DNA of 64,000 bases from positions 124,001-188,000 of the forward strand of contig CACIMN010000003.1 in NCBI GenBank assembly GCA_902587755.1, written 5' to 3'. Source of the stretch: an uncultured Pelagibacteraceae bacterium. Lineage in GTDB: Bacteria; Pseudomonadota; Alphaproteobacteria; Pelagibacterales; Pelagibacteraceae. Every line of letters begins with the position of its first letter. Position 1 is the first letter of the stretch. A model generated the notes under the pieces. It searched no databases, was not told the DNA's origin, and worked only from the letters and a program-made list of their open reading frames with translations. The position numbers and the translations under genes are program-made. This document shows positions 20,231 through 30,248 of this stretch, one piece after another.

Positions 20231-21157
20231 ATGTTCACAATTTTTTTAGGACTAACTCCATTTATATTTATTACTTTTCTAGGGTTTGTATTTGGTAAGT
20301 TAAAAGTTTTAGACCTTAGTCATGCTAAAATTTTAAATCTTTTTTTGTTCTATATTGCAGTTCCGGCATTGATAATTAAACTAATAGCACAAAATGAAAT
20401 TGGACAAGTAGATTTCAAACAAATTTTCTCTTATTTAATTATGCAATCGATATGCGGAATTATCGCTTACTTAATTACTTCAAAATATTTTAAAAGATCA
20501 ATCCCAGAGTCAATTATTTGGGCTTTAACAGTTGCATTATCAAACCATGTGACTTTGCTTTTGCCAATAACAGAAATATATTTTCAACAAGATGTAATTA
20601 CACAAGTTGCGAGTATTATATTAATGGATGGAATAATTTTATTATCTATAATTGCTTTTTTCCTCGAATTATCTACAAAAAAAAATGTAAATTTATTTAA
20701 TTTTATTAAAAATTTATTTTTAAACCCATTTATTCTCTCAATAATAATAGGTCTATTATTTTTATTATTAAAATTTAATATTGATCAAACACCGATTGAA
20801 TACACTTTGTCTAAACTTGCAGCATGTGTTTCACCAGTTGGATTGTTTGCAATTGGTATAATTCTTTCGTTTTATACTAAAAATGTAATTAATAAATTAT
20901 CTGTTTCTATTTCTGTTTTAAAATTAGTCATTTCTCCGATAATTTTATTGTTAATTGGATTAGTGATTTTTAATGCAGGATTACCAGCTAAAATACCAGG
21001 TGCTTTCTTTGTGAGTGTTGCGCCTTGTGGAGTTACTTCTATAGTTTTATGTGCTGCATATAATGTAAGTCCCGAAAATATAATTAAAGCAATTTTTGTC
21101 TCTACAATTGCTTCTATAGGGACTATATTTTTTGCAATTAAGTATTTAACTCTATAA
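20231..21157 (+). CDS. AEC (auxin efflux carrier) family transporter
   Basis: ~10 TM ORF with FLFYIAVPALIIKLIA and C-terminal VAPCGVTSIVLCAAYNVSPE. Confidence 0.85.
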   Translation: MFTIFLGLTPFIFITFLGFVFGKLKVLDLSHAKILNLFLFYIAVPALIIKLIAQNEIGQVDFKQIFSYLIMQSICGIIAYLITSKYFKRSIPESIIWALTVALSNHVTLLLPITEIYFQQDVITQVASIILMDGIILLSIIAFFLELSTKKNVNLFNFIKNLFLNPFILSIIIGLLFLLLKFNIDQTPIEYTLSKLAACVSPVGLFAIGIILSFYTKNVINKLSVSISVLKLVISPIILLLIGLVIFNAGLPAKIPGAFFVSVAPCGVTSIVLCAAYNVSPENIIKAIFVSTIASIGTIFFAIKYLTL

Positions 21158-22135
21158 CAATTTATCTAGAGGACTAACTTCTCCAATTTTAAAAATAATT
21201 GCATCTTCTTTGCTAAAACCATATTTTTCAGCATTATCTTTAAATCTAATTGGGGGTTCCATAATCGGCTCTAATGACAAAACAAATGTTCCCCAATGCA
21301 TTCCTAATACTTTTTTACTTTTTAGATCTTGTGCAACATTCAGGGCTTCCTCTGGTGTAGTATGATATATAGTTTTATCAAACATTGGTTTGAAATTATA
21401 AGCCCCAATATTAATCATTGTCAGATCTATAGGACCATATTTTTCACCTAGTTCTTTGTAGATTTCCCCATATCCAGTATCGCATGCAAATAAAATTTTT
21501 TTATTTTTATGTTCTATTAAAAAATTACCCCACAAAGTTTTGTTAGTGTCTGTTAAACTTCTTTTTGACCAATGAACTGCAGGAAGTAAAGAAATTTTCA
21601 AATTCTCATTTATAATTATTTGATCATACCAATCCATTTCATTTACATCTTTATATCCTTTAAAATATTTACCAAGATTTAGTGGTGCTAATACTTTTGC
21701 ACTCTTAAAAGGAAAATTTCTAATTGTTGACATGTCTTGATGATCATAATGATTATGAGTGAGTAAAAATATATCCGTTTTAGGTATCTCGTTTAATCTT
21801 ATTGCGGGATTAGTAAATCTTTTCGGACCAAAGATTAGTGGTCCGGCGTTTTTTGAAAATACAGGATCTGTTATAATTGTAGTTCCACCTAATTTTATAA
21901 GGTATGTCGCGTGACCTATCCAAGCAATATAATCATCATCTTTATATTTTTCTAAATCAGCTAATACTTTTTCTTTTTCAATCACATGTTCTTTTGGATA
22001 AGATAAATTAACATTTTTTCTCAATTTACTGAAAGTTCTATAAGAAAATTTTCCTGATCTGGATATTATTACTGGAGATCCTTTTGGATTTCTGAAAGTG
22101 CCATCAGGTAAATGATGATAAGGTCTTTCTTTCAT
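21152..22135 (-). CDS. Metallo-beta-lactamase fold hydrolase (UlaG/NAPE-PLD-like)
   Basis: AWIGHATYLIKLGGTTIITDPVFS, LLTHNHYDHQD, LLPAVHWSKRSLTDTNKTLWGNFLIE. Confidence 0.9.
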   Translation of the reverse strand: MKERPYHHLPDGTFRNPKGSPVIISRSGKFSYRTFSKLRKNVNLSYPKEHVIEKEKVLADLEKYKDDDYIAWIGHATYLIKLGGTTIITDPVFSKNAGPLIFGPKRFTNPAIRLNEIPKTDIFLLTHNHYDHQDMSTIRNFPFKSAKVLAPLNLGKYFKGYKDVNEMDWYDQIIINENLKISLLPAVHWSKRSLTDTNKTLWGNFLIEHKNKKILFACDTGYGEIYKELGEKYGPIDLTMINIGAYNFKPMFDKTIYHTTPEEALNVAQDLKSKKVLGMHWGTFVLSLEPIMEPPIRFKDNAEKYGFSKEDAIIFKIGEVSPLDKLL

Positions 22136-22136
22136 A

Positions 22137-23231
22137 TTATTTTTTTTTCTCCATTAACCATAAGCTATTTCCTGCTAGAAAATATATTTTTCCATTAACA
22201 GGTTGAACTTGTATATCTCTTATTCTCCCAATTTTATCTTTGAAAATAATTGTTTCTTTAATCTTTGATGAATTTTGAAAGTTTAATTTTCTCATTGATT
22301 TGTCTTTTAAAGAAGTAATAAGCGCTTCGCCATTCCATTCATTAAATTCTTTTCCATTATAAATAGTTATGGCACTTGCAGCTATTGAAGGTACCCAGTA
22401 TTGGATTGCTTTGGTAAATCCTGGTTTCCATTTAGGTCCGATCTTCGATCCTGAATAATTTGTTCCACCCCAACCTAAAATTTTCCAACCATAATTCTCT
22501 CCCTTTTTTACTTCACCAAACCAATCACCACCTTTTGCACCATGGTTGCTTGCATAAATTTTTCCATCAAAAGAGGAAAGTGTTAGACCTTGAGGATTAC
22601 GAACACCAATTTGATAAATTTCTGGTAACCAATTTGATTTACCTTCAAACTTAGGGTTATCTTTTGGAATACTACCATCTAAATAAATTCTGATAATACT
22701 TCCAGGATGGCTTGTAGGATCTTGAGCAATCATACCACCACCTCTTTCGCCAGCAGAAGCAAAAAGATAATTGTCTTTTATAGCCAATCTTGAACCGAAA
22801 TGATAACCAGATTCTATTGGTGGTTCAGCTTGAAATATATTTTTGAAATCTAAATTTTTTTTATTTAATTTAGCTTTTGCAATTGATGTACTAGTTTTCC
22901 AATTCCCTCTATTTTCTGAATACGAAATCCATAAGTAATTATCTTGGTAAATAATATCTAATAAACCACCTTGCCCGTGAACAAAATAATTTAAGTTATG
23001 TTCAACTTCATAAACTTCTTCAGAAATAATATTTACTATTTTTATTTTTCCGGTTTTTTCAGTGATAATAAGCTCTTCATTATTTATAAAAGATGATCCC
23101 CATGGCTCACTTAAATCAGCCAATTTTTTAAAAGTAAAATTTTCAGAAAAACTTTTTGATGAAAATAATAAAAAGAAAAATATAGAAAAAAAATATTTGA
23201 TCACTTTATGAAAGCTTAGACCTACCACCAT
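22137..23231 (-). CDS. PQQ-dependent (glucose/sorbosone-type) sugar dehydrogenase, exported
   Basis: Signal peptide, SYSENRG, GSIIRIYLDGSIPKDNP, YQIGVRNPQGL, SNHGAKGGD, GENYGWKILGWG. Confidence 0.9.
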   Translation of the reverse strand: MVVGLSFHKVIKYFFSIFFFLLFSSKSFSENFTFKKLADLSEPWGSSFINNEELIITEKTGKIKIVNIISEEVYEVEHNLNYFVHGQGGLLDIIYQDNYLWISYSENRGNWKTSTSIAKAKLNKKNLDFKNIFQAEPPIESGYHFGSRLAIKDNYLFASAGERGGGMIAQDPTSHPGSIIRIYLDGSIPKDNPKFEGKSNWLPEIYQIGVRNPQGLTLSSFDGKIYASNHGAKGGDWFGEVKKGENYGWKILGWGGTNYSGSKIGPKWKPGFTKAIQYWVPSIAASAITIYNGKEFNEWNGEALITSLKDKSMRKLNFQNSSKIKETIIFKDKIGRIRDIQVQPVNGKIYFLAGNSLWLMEKKK

Positions 23232-23916
23232 CTACGGCAATTATTTGGCCTGTAACCCAAGAACTATCTTCTGTTAGTAAGAATTTAGCAAGAGCAGCGG
23301 AGTCTTTTCCTTCGCCTAACCTTTTAAGAGGATGTGCTTTTGCAATACCTTCAGCTATAGCAGTATTTTTTAACATTGGTTCTGCTATTTTAGATTTTGT
23401 TAAACTTGGTGCCACACAATTTACTCGTATGTTTGGAGCAAATTCTGCTGCAAGAGAAACAGTCAATCCTTCCACAGCAGCTTTTGCTGACGCTATGATT
23501 GCATGATTGGTAAAACCTCTTTGAGCAGCAACAGTTGAAAATAACACTATCGTACCTTTATTTTTTTTTAAACTTTCCCGATATCCTTTAATAGCTTCTA
23601 CAGCAGAATAAAGGTTAAGTTTCATACATTTTTGAAAGTCTTGTTCATTTACCATTCTTAATGGTTTCAAATCAATTGAACCTACACAATAAGCTAGGCC
23701 TTTAATTTCAGAAATATCTGATTTAACTTTTTCTATAAACCCGTCCTCTAAAACATCTGCAACGGTATGTGAGCATCCAAGTTTTTCAGAGATAGAACTA
23801 AGTTCACTTTCATTTCTTCCAACTAAATGAATATCTTTTCCAGAGTTTTTTAATTGTTCCGCTAAACTTGACCCAATAGAACCTGTCGCACCAAAAATTA
23901 TATATTTTTCTGACAT
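23206..23916 (-). CDS. SDR family oxidoreductase
   Basis: IFGATGSIGSSLAEQL; active-site pattern is degenerate (S..NHAIIASAKAAVEG); GQIIAVDGGRS. Confidence 0.9.
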   Translation of the reverse strand: MSEKYIIFGATGSIGSSLAEQLKNSGKDIHLVGRNESELSSISEKLGCSHTVADVLEDGFIEKVKSDISEIKGLAYCVGSIDLKPLRMVNEQDFQKCMKLNLYSAVEAIKGYRESLKKNKGTIVLFSTVAAQRGFTNHAIIASAKAAVEGLTVSLAAEFAPNIRVNCVAPSLTKSKIAEPMLKNTAIAEGIAKAHPLKRLGEGKDSAALAKFLLTEDSSWVTGQIIAVDGGRSKLS

Positions 23917-23943
23917 AAAAAATTTTATTAGTTATATTTAATT

Positions 23944-25434
23944 ATGAAGTTATTTTTTATACTTGGTAATCAATTATTTCCAACAAAATACCTAGACCGC
24001 TTCAAAAAAGACCACCTATTTTTTATGGCTGAAGATAAGGGTTTATGCACTTATGAAAAGCATCATAAACAAAAAATTTTATTATTTTTATCTTCTATGC
24101 GTTCTTATGCAGACGGATTAAGAAAAAACAAATTTAAATTAGATTATTTTAAAATCGAAGATAAAGAATTTAATGATGATTATTTAAAAAAATTAAAAAA
24201 AATAATTACACAAAAAAAAGTAAAAGAAATTTCAAGTTTTGAAGTAGAGGACAAATTTTTTGAAAAAAAAATTTCACAATTTTTAAAAAAAGAAAAAATA
24301 CACTGGAATATTGTTCAAACTCCTATGTTTTTAAATTCAAGAGCTGAATTTAAAAATTATTTATCAAAATCCAAAAAACCTTTTATGGCAACTTTCTACA
24401 AGGATGTTAGAAAAAAATCTGGAATATTGATGGGTTCTGATGGCAATCCAGTTGGAGGTAAATGGAGCTTTGATGAAGATAATAGAAATAAATTACCTAA
24501 AAATATATCAATTCCTAAATTTCCAAAAATAAATGAAACGAGACATACAAAAAAATTAAAGCCTATTATTGAAAAGGAATTTAAAAATCACCCAGGGAGT
24601 ACAAATAATTTTTGGTTTGCAACAGAATACGAAGACGTAGTTAAACTTTTAAATTTTTTTATAAAAGAAAAATCAAACTTATTTGGTGATTATGAGGATG
24701 CAGTTGATCAAAAAGACAATATTTTGTTCCATAGCGCATTAAGTCCTTATATAAATTTAGGTTTAATTACTCCTGAATTTGTTATTCAAAAAGTTTTAGA
24801 CTTTCATAAGAAAAATAAAATTAGAATGAATTCTTTAGAGGGTTACATCCGCCAGGTGATTGGTTGGAGAGAATTTATGCGTGGAATTTATCAGTCATAT
24901 TCACAAGAAATGGAGAATGGAAATTTTTTTAAACAAAATAGAAAAATGAAAAGTTCTTGGTACGATGGCACCACTGGTCTTCTACCTTTAGATTATGCAA
25001 TTAAAAACGCGGTTAATCATGGTTGGTCACATCACATTGAAAGATTAATGATCTTATCGAACATAATGAACCTTTGTGAGATAAAGCCAACAATTGTTTA
25101 TAAGTGGTTCATGGAGATGTTTGTAGACTCCTCAGATTGGGTAATGGTTCCAAATGTATATGGTATGGGATTATTTAGTGATGGAGGAATATTTGCTACC
25201 AAACCTTATATTTGTGGCTCTAGTTATTTTATGAAAATGATGGATTTTAAAAAAGGTGAGTGGTGTAACACTATGGATGGTCTCTACTGGAGGTTCATAG
25301 ATCGAAACAGAAAATTTTTTTTAAAAAATCCACGTTTGTCGATGATGGTAAGGATATTTGACAAAATGAAATCTGACAGAAAAAAATTAATTTTATCAGA
25401 CGCTGATAAATTCATAAAAAAAAATACAATTTGA
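23944..25434 (+). CDS. Cryptochrome/photolyase family protein (FeS-BCP/(6-4)-photolyase-related, DPRP)
   Basis: [66 protein letters not shown]. Confidence 0.93.
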   Translation: MKLFFILGNQLFPTKYLDRFKKDHLFFMAEDKGLCTYEKHHKQKILLFLSSMRSYADGLRKNKFKLDYFKIEDKEFNDDYLKKLKKIITQKKVKEISSFEVEDKFFEKKISQFLKKEKIHWNIVQTPMFLNSRAEFKNYLSKSKKPFMATFYKDVRKKSGILMGSDGNPVGGKWSFDEDNRNKLPKNISIPKFPKINETRHTKKLKPIIEKEFKNHPGSTNNFWFATEYEDVVKLLNFFIKEKSNLFGDYEDAVDQKDNILFHSALSPYINLGLITPEFVIQKVLDFHKKNKIRMNSLEGYIRQVIGWREFMRGIYQSYSQEMENGNFFKQNRKMKSSWYDGTTGLLPLDYAIKNAVNHGWSHHIERLMILSNIMNLCEIKPTIVYKWFMEMFVDSSDWVMVPNVYGMGLFSDGGIFATKPYICGSSYFMKMMDFKKGEWCNTMDGLYWRFIDRNRKFFLKNPRLSMMVRIFDKMKSDRKKLILSDADKFIKKNTI

Positions 25435-25562
25435 TGAAAAAAGAAAATTTGCCAACTAAAACATGTCCTGTCTGTAAAAGACCTTTTACATGGCGAAAAA
25501 AATGGAAGTTGAATTGGGAGAGAGTAAAATATTGTTCCAAGAAGTGTTCTAAGCTAAGCTAA
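25434..25562 (+). CDS. DUF2256-like 42-aa zinc-ribbon-type protein (not in ORF track)
   Basis: [45 protein letters not shown] overlaps the photolyase TGA (TGATG); CxxC...CxxxC. Confidence 0.88.
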   Translation: MKKENLPTKTCPVCKRPFTWRKKWKLNWERVKYCSKKCSKLS

Positions 25563-25567
25563 TCTTA

Positions 25568-26287
25568 GTGAATATAATAGTATTACAACATATTAAAATA
25601 GAAGATCCAGGTTACATTAAAGATTTAATGTTGGCTGATGGATTTAAACTAACCACTATTGAATTAGATGAAGGTGAAAAAATACCAGAGGATTTAGGTA
25701 AATTTGATGGAATGTTTTGCATGGGAGGACCGATGGATACCTATATGGAACAAGAATATCCTTGGTTAATAGAAGAGAAGAAAAAAATTAAAGAATTTGT
25801 TGTAGATTTAAAAAAACCTTATTTAGGTTTTTGTTTAGGTTGTCAGCTTTTAGGAGAAGTAGTGGGCGGAAAAGTGGTTAAATCTAAACCAGCGGAAATT
25901 GGTATTATGGATATAAATTTCTCTACTGAAAAAAATTTAGATAAATTATTTTCTAAATTTCCTGACAAAATTAAAAGTTTACAATGGCATTCTTATGAGG
26001 TTCAGGGTATTGAAAATAATAATAATGTAACCTTATTAGCTTCTTCTCCAATCACAAAGTACCAAATTTTTAAATATCAAAATCATGCTTATGGGATTCA
26101 ATTTCATATAGAAATAAAAGATAGTACGGTTAATGAATGGGGGTGTGTTCCGGAGTATAAAAAAGCTTTGGAAGATCAGCTTGGTAATGGTGCATTAGAA
26201 AAGTTCGATCAATCTGCAAAAGATAATATGAAAGATATGAATAACTACTCTACAATCCTTTATAATAATTTTAAAAAACTTTTATGA
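25568..26287 (+). CDS. Class I glutamine amidotransferase family protein
   Basis: FCMGGPMDTYMEQEYPWL, PYLGFCLGCQLLG (Cys nucleophile), YGIQFHIE; GTG start. Confidence 0.93.
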   Translation: MNIIVLQHIKIEDPGYIKDLMLADGFKLTTIELDEGEKIPEDLGKFDGMFCMGGPMDTYMEQEYPWLIEEKKKIKEFVVDLKKPYLGFCLGCQLLGEVVGGKVVKSKPAEIGIMDINFSTEKNLDKLFSKFPDKIKSLQWHSYEVQGIENNNNVTLLASSPITKYQIFKYQNHAYGIQFHIEIKDSTVNEWGCVPEYKKALEDQLGNGALEKFDQSAKDNMKDMNNYSTILYNNFKKLL

Positions 26288-26505
26288 ATAATAAAATTTT
26301 TGAATGGGCAGGAGTTATAACTGCAATATTGTATTCTTTGTTTGTCGCCTCGAATATAGGGATAGAATTTTTCGGTTTTTGTTTATTATTTTTGTCAGCA
26401 ATTTTAATTGGAATTTGGGCTTATAGAGGAGGACATAAGGGAATTTTGTTTCTACAATTTTTTTATGCAACCGCTGGAATTATTGGAATGGTTCGTTGGT
26501 TTTAA
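26284..26505 (+). CDS. Small hypothetical membrane protein
   Basis: 73-aa hydrophobic ORF overlapping the upstream gene by ATGA. Confidence 0.7.
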   Translation: MNNKIFEWAGVITAILYSLFVASNIGIEFFGFCLLFLSAILIGIWAYRGGHKGILFLQFFYATAGIIGMVRWF

Positions 26506-27641
26506 TTAAAGCTTGAAACTATTTTAGGAATATAATTTTTAAAATTAAAAAAACCTTTATTACAGTATTGCCAAGCTAATTGATCAAGATTTCTATATAA
26601 AAAATCTATCTTTAAATTATTAGAATTTAAAAAATCTAAATTTTCACCTACAGTTGGATACAAACCGTAATAATTTTCAATATTTGTTAATTCACTTATA
26701 TCTATAATTTGACAATCAATGGATTGATTTTTTAATCTTTGTTCTTGGTCTTTTATTAAATGAGATTTAAATTTCACTAACTTTTCACTGAGTTTTATTG
26801 CTCTATTTTCATTTTTATTAGAAACTAAGTAAATTTTCTTGAAATTGTTTTCCTTAAAGTCAGTGATTTCAAACGAGAGATTATTTTCAAAAATTAAAAG
26901 TTTCTTATTCTCAATCTTTTGTGGGTTATTGAAATCCTGTTTAATTATTTGATAAGATTTTTCAGATACTTTTGGAGGAGCATTCTCATTTAATTTTATA
27001 TTTTGAAATCTATTGTTAGTGAATTTTTTAATATTCCATTCACTTGCAAGGTAGTGTTTGCCCTGAGTTTGAACTCCAGCCACCCATCGCCATCCAAGAG
27101 TATTTGATGCTGCATCTCCATCATAAAGATGTTGCAAAAAAAATTCTGCACCCAATTGCCAAGGTAATTCTAGAGTAAAAATCCAAATACTAGCAAACCA
27201 CATTCTTGTATGATTATGTAAATAATTATTTTCTTTTAGCTCGTTTACCCATTCATTAAAGCAATCTATTTTTGTTTTTCCTCCGATTGCTGCAATATAA
27301 TCTTTATTATCTCTAAATTCATTTTTTATTTGATTTAATTCGACAAGATAATCAGTCCAAACATTCGGTCTTAGTTCTAACCAACCTTTCCAGTAAGTTC
27401 GCCATAGAACTTCTTGAATAAACTTTTCATTTTTTGAAAAAGAAAATTTACTCAGTGCTTTCTGAACGACTTCTTGCTCATTGATTATTCCATGAGTTAT
27501 GTATGGTGATAAGCAAGATATATTGGATCTTTTTTCAGGTCCAAAATCAAAATTTCTTAATTTTGAATATTCTCCAAGATTATTCTCAACAAAATTATTT
27601 AATTGATTTAAGGCCATGGCCCTTGAAGCTTCAAATATCAT
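26502..27641 (-). CDS. Photolyase-like FAD-binding protein lacking the N-terminal antenna domain, with a C-terminal alpha/beta domain
   Basis: SCLSPYITHGIINEQEV, FIQEVLWRTYWKGWLE, NYLHNHTRMWFASIWIFTLELPW, DGDAASNTLGWRWVAGVQTQGKHYLASEWNIKKFT. Confidence 0.9.
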   Translation of the reverse strand: MIFEASRAMALNQLNNFVENNLGEYSKLRNFDFGPEKRSNISCLSPYITHGIINEQEVVQKALSKFSFSKNEKFIQEVLWRTYWKGWLELRPNVWTDYLVELNQIKNEFRDNKDYIAAIGGKTKIDCFNEWVNELKENNYLHNHTRMWFASIWIFTLELPWQLGAEFFLQHLYDGDAASNTLGWRWVAGVQTQGKHYLASEWNIKKFTNNRFQNIKLNENAPPKVSEKSYQIIKQDFNNPQKIENKKLLIFENNLSFEITDFKENNFKKIYLVSNKNENRAIKLSEKLVKFKSHLIKDQEQRLKNQSIDCQIIDISELTNIENYYGLYPTVGENLDFLNSNNLKIDFLYRNLDQLAWQYCNKGFFNFKNYIPKIVSSFN

Positions 27642-27647
27642 TTTAAA

Positions 27648-28028
27648 TTATTTTGATTTTTTTTTCTTAAGACCTAATTTGTCACTATGTCTTAATCTTA
27701 AAACAACAATTGCTCCAGCAATCAACAAAATAGCTACTGCTTCATAAACAAGTGCAGTAGGATCCATTTCTTTTCCTTGTAGAATAATAAATCGTGCAAG
27801 GGCGGTAATTGCAATAAGAAGTGGTAGGGTTATACTAATAGATTGTTGGTTCCAAAAAACCCTAACCATTGCTAGTACCTCTAAATAAAGAAACATTAAA
27901 AGCAAATCTGCTAATGTAACAGATTGATTTAAGTACATGTTTTTCATTTCAATCCCAACAGCAATAACAGTACTGATTAAGATAATAACCATTAATGCTA
28001 GCTGTAAGTTTTTTGCTATCTTGTCCAT
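27648..28028 (-). CDS. PsiE-like (phosphate-starvation-inducible) membrane protein
   Basis: VTLADLLLMFLYLEVLAMVRVFW and four TM segments. Confidence 0.75.
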   Translation of the reverse strand: MDKIAKNLQLALMVIILISTVIAVGIEMKNMYLNQSVTLADLLLMFLYLEVLAMVRVFWNQQSISITLPLLIAITALARFIILQGKEMDPTALVYEAVAILLIAGAIVVLRLRHSDKLGLKKKKSK

Positions 28029-28486
28029 TATTTACCTTTACTAAATGGGAGCCATTTTTCAAATACAGATTTAGAAGGCCCATCATAAGGAATTGAATAA
28101 GAGTTTGGATTAGGACTTGTTAAAACTTCAATTCCTTTTGAAAATACAAATATAAATACAATCACAAATACGATGACCATTATTTTAAATGGATCAAAAT
28201 TTTTTGTTCGAAATACACTTGCAGATTTTTCTTCTGCTCTATGAAATTGTTTGAAAGTTGTATAAACAGCAAATATCAAACCTATATGTGCTAAAAAAAG
28301 TCCCGCCCAACCAAACGCGAAAGTTGTATAAGAAAAAACATACAAACTAAAAACTGTTGTCCAAATAAAACTCAGAACTAATAAAATTTGCAACCTGACT
28401 GTTTTTGGAAGTGCACGCAGATCATTTTTACTATCATCAAATAAAATATTTGCTGCGTCTTTCATCCAGTTCTTTATTGATTCCAT
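28028..28486 (-). CDS. Hypothetical membrane protein
   Basis: Three TM segments, overlaps the downstream PsiE-like gene. Confidence 0.65.
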   Translation of the reverse strand: MESIKNWMKDAANILFDDSKNDLRALPKTVRLQILLVLSFIWTTVFSLYVFSYTTFAFGWAGLFLAHIGLIFAVYTTFKQFHRAEEKSASVFRTKNFDPFKIMVIVFVIVFIFVFSKGIEVLTSPNPNSYSIPYDGPSKSVFEKWLPFSKGK

Positions 28487-28543
28487 TTTTGAAGGATATA
28501 ATTTTTATCAATTTTAACAAATGTTAATTTGTCCTAAACGTGC

Positions 28544-29731
28544 CTAAGAACGAAGCTTTTTTTTGTGAAAATTGATAAATCTTTCAACGTTAGATTTATT
28601 AAACGATTTATTTTCCTCAAATGAGACTTTCTTCATTGAGTAAGCATTACTGTTAGTAATCCTTGATTGAATTGAGATATTACCTTTATATAATTTAAGT
28701 TTAACAGAGCCATTAACTTTACTTCTTTTTAAATCAACAATTTTTTGAAGTTTAAATCTTTCTTTTGAATACCAATAACCATTGTAAATTAACTCAGCAT
28801 ATCTAGACATTATTTGATCTTTTTTATGCATTGTTTCTTTATCTAAAGTAACGGATTCAATTGCTCTATGGGCATTGATCAACAGAGTTCCACCAGGTGT
28901 TTCGTATACCCCTCTAGATTTTATTCCTAAAAATCTATTTTCTACTAAATCGACTCTTCCAATTCCATTTTTTCCTGCTACGCCATTTAGCTTTGTTAAT
29001 AATTTAGCTGGAGATAATTTTTTTCCATTAATTCCAAAAGGATCTCCATTTTTAAAATTGATAGTAACAAAAGATGGTTTGCTAGGTGCCTTTTCTGGAG
29101 AAACTGTTCGCTGAAATATAAATTCTGGTGCAGAATTTTTTGGACTTTCTAAAACTTTACCTTCAGTTGATGTATGAAATAAATTATCATCCACTGAAAA
29201 AGGAGGTGCACCTTTTTTATCTTTCGGTATAGTTATGCCATGTGTTTTTGCATATTTAATCAAGTCTGTTCTAGATTTTAGTTTCCAAATTCTCCACGGA
29301 GCTATAATTTTAATTTTAGGACCAAAATAATGATAGCCTAATTCAAATCTAACTTGGTCATTCCCTTTACCAGTTGCTCCATGTGAAACTGCATAAGCCT
29401 TAAATTTTTTAGCTACTCTTATTTGATCTTTTGCAATAAGAGGTCTTGCTATCGAAGTCCCTAATAAATAAACACCCTCATAGATCGCATGTCCTCTGAT
29501 CATAGGGTAAACGTAGTCTTTAACAAAAATATCTTTTAAATCTTTAATAATTATATTTTTAACACCAAATTTTTTTGCATTAGTTATAATTTTTTTTCTG
29601 TCAATTTCTTGGCCCACATCTGCTGTATAACAAATCACATCTGCATTATAATTTTCTTGAAGCCATTTTAAAATTATAGAGGTGTCGAGCCCTCCAGAAT
29701 AAGCTAGAACAATTTTCTTTTTTGATTTCAT
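28544..29731 (-). CDS. argG: Argininosuccinate synthase
   Basis: [75 protein letters not shown]. Confidence 0.99.
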   Translation of the reverse strand: MKSKKKIVLAYSGGLDTSIILKWLQENYNADVICYTADVGQEIDRKKIITNAKKFGVKNIIIKDLKDIFVKDYVYPMIRGHAIYEGVYLLGTSIARPLIAKDQIRVAKKFKAYAVSHGATGKGNDQVRFELGYHYFGPKIKIIAPWRIWKLKSRTDLIKYAKTHGITIPKDKKGAPPFSVDDNLFHTSTEGKVLESPKNSAPEFIFQRTVSPEKAPSKPSFVTINFKNGDPFGINGKKLSPAKLLTKLNGVAGKNGIGRVDLVENRFLGIKSRGVYETPGGTLLINAHRAIESVTLDKETMHKKDQIMSRYAELIYNGYWYSKERFKLQKIVDLKRSKVNGSVKLKLYKGNISIQSRITNSNAYSMKKVSFEENKSFNKSNVERFINFHKKKLRS

Positions 29732-29735
29732 AGAA

Positions 29736-30248
29736 TTAACTACAAGCTTTTTTTGAAGCGTTATAAGCTTTAGTGAATCCTAGTAATGAGTAATGATCAA
29801 TAGTTTGAGAACCTTGTTGATTGTATCCAGTAATCATAATTCTTGATCCCTTTCTCATTTGTTTAATCATTTTCAATTCAATTTTATTGTCAGCAATCCA
29901 AGCAAAACCTTGTTCTTTAATATCAAACTTAAATTTATTTTTTCCTGAAGCAGCAATTACTGAATTATTTTTATTGAATTCGTATCCAGGAGTAACACTT
30001 ACTTCATTTTTAATATTGTCAGTTGGTCTGAAAGCCACAAATAATTTTGCATCTCTTTTATTTGTTTTTGGTGCTTGTAAAATTGGTACAGATTGAGCAA
30101 AGCATACTTTCCCTTCAACATCAGAAACAACCATTGCCTCCCAATCTTTATATTTACCAATTTTTTTTATCTCTTGTGCAGAAACTTGGCTAATTCCAAA
30201 TATAAAAAATATTACAAAAAAAGTTATAATTTTTTTAATCAAGGACAT
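29736..30248 (-). CDS. Invasion-associated locus B (IalB)-like exported protein
   Basis: Signal peptide, KDWEAMVV...[26 protein letters not shown] pattern. Confidence 0.75.
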   Translation of the reverse strand: MSLIKKIITFFVIFFIFGISQVSAQEIKKIGKYKDWEAMVVSDVEGKVCFAQSVPILQAPKTNKRDAKLFVAFRPTDNIKNEVSVTPGYEFNKNNSVIAASGKNKFKFDIKEQGFAWIADNKIELKMIKQMRKGSRIMITGYNQQGSQTIDHYSLLGFTKAYNASKKACS

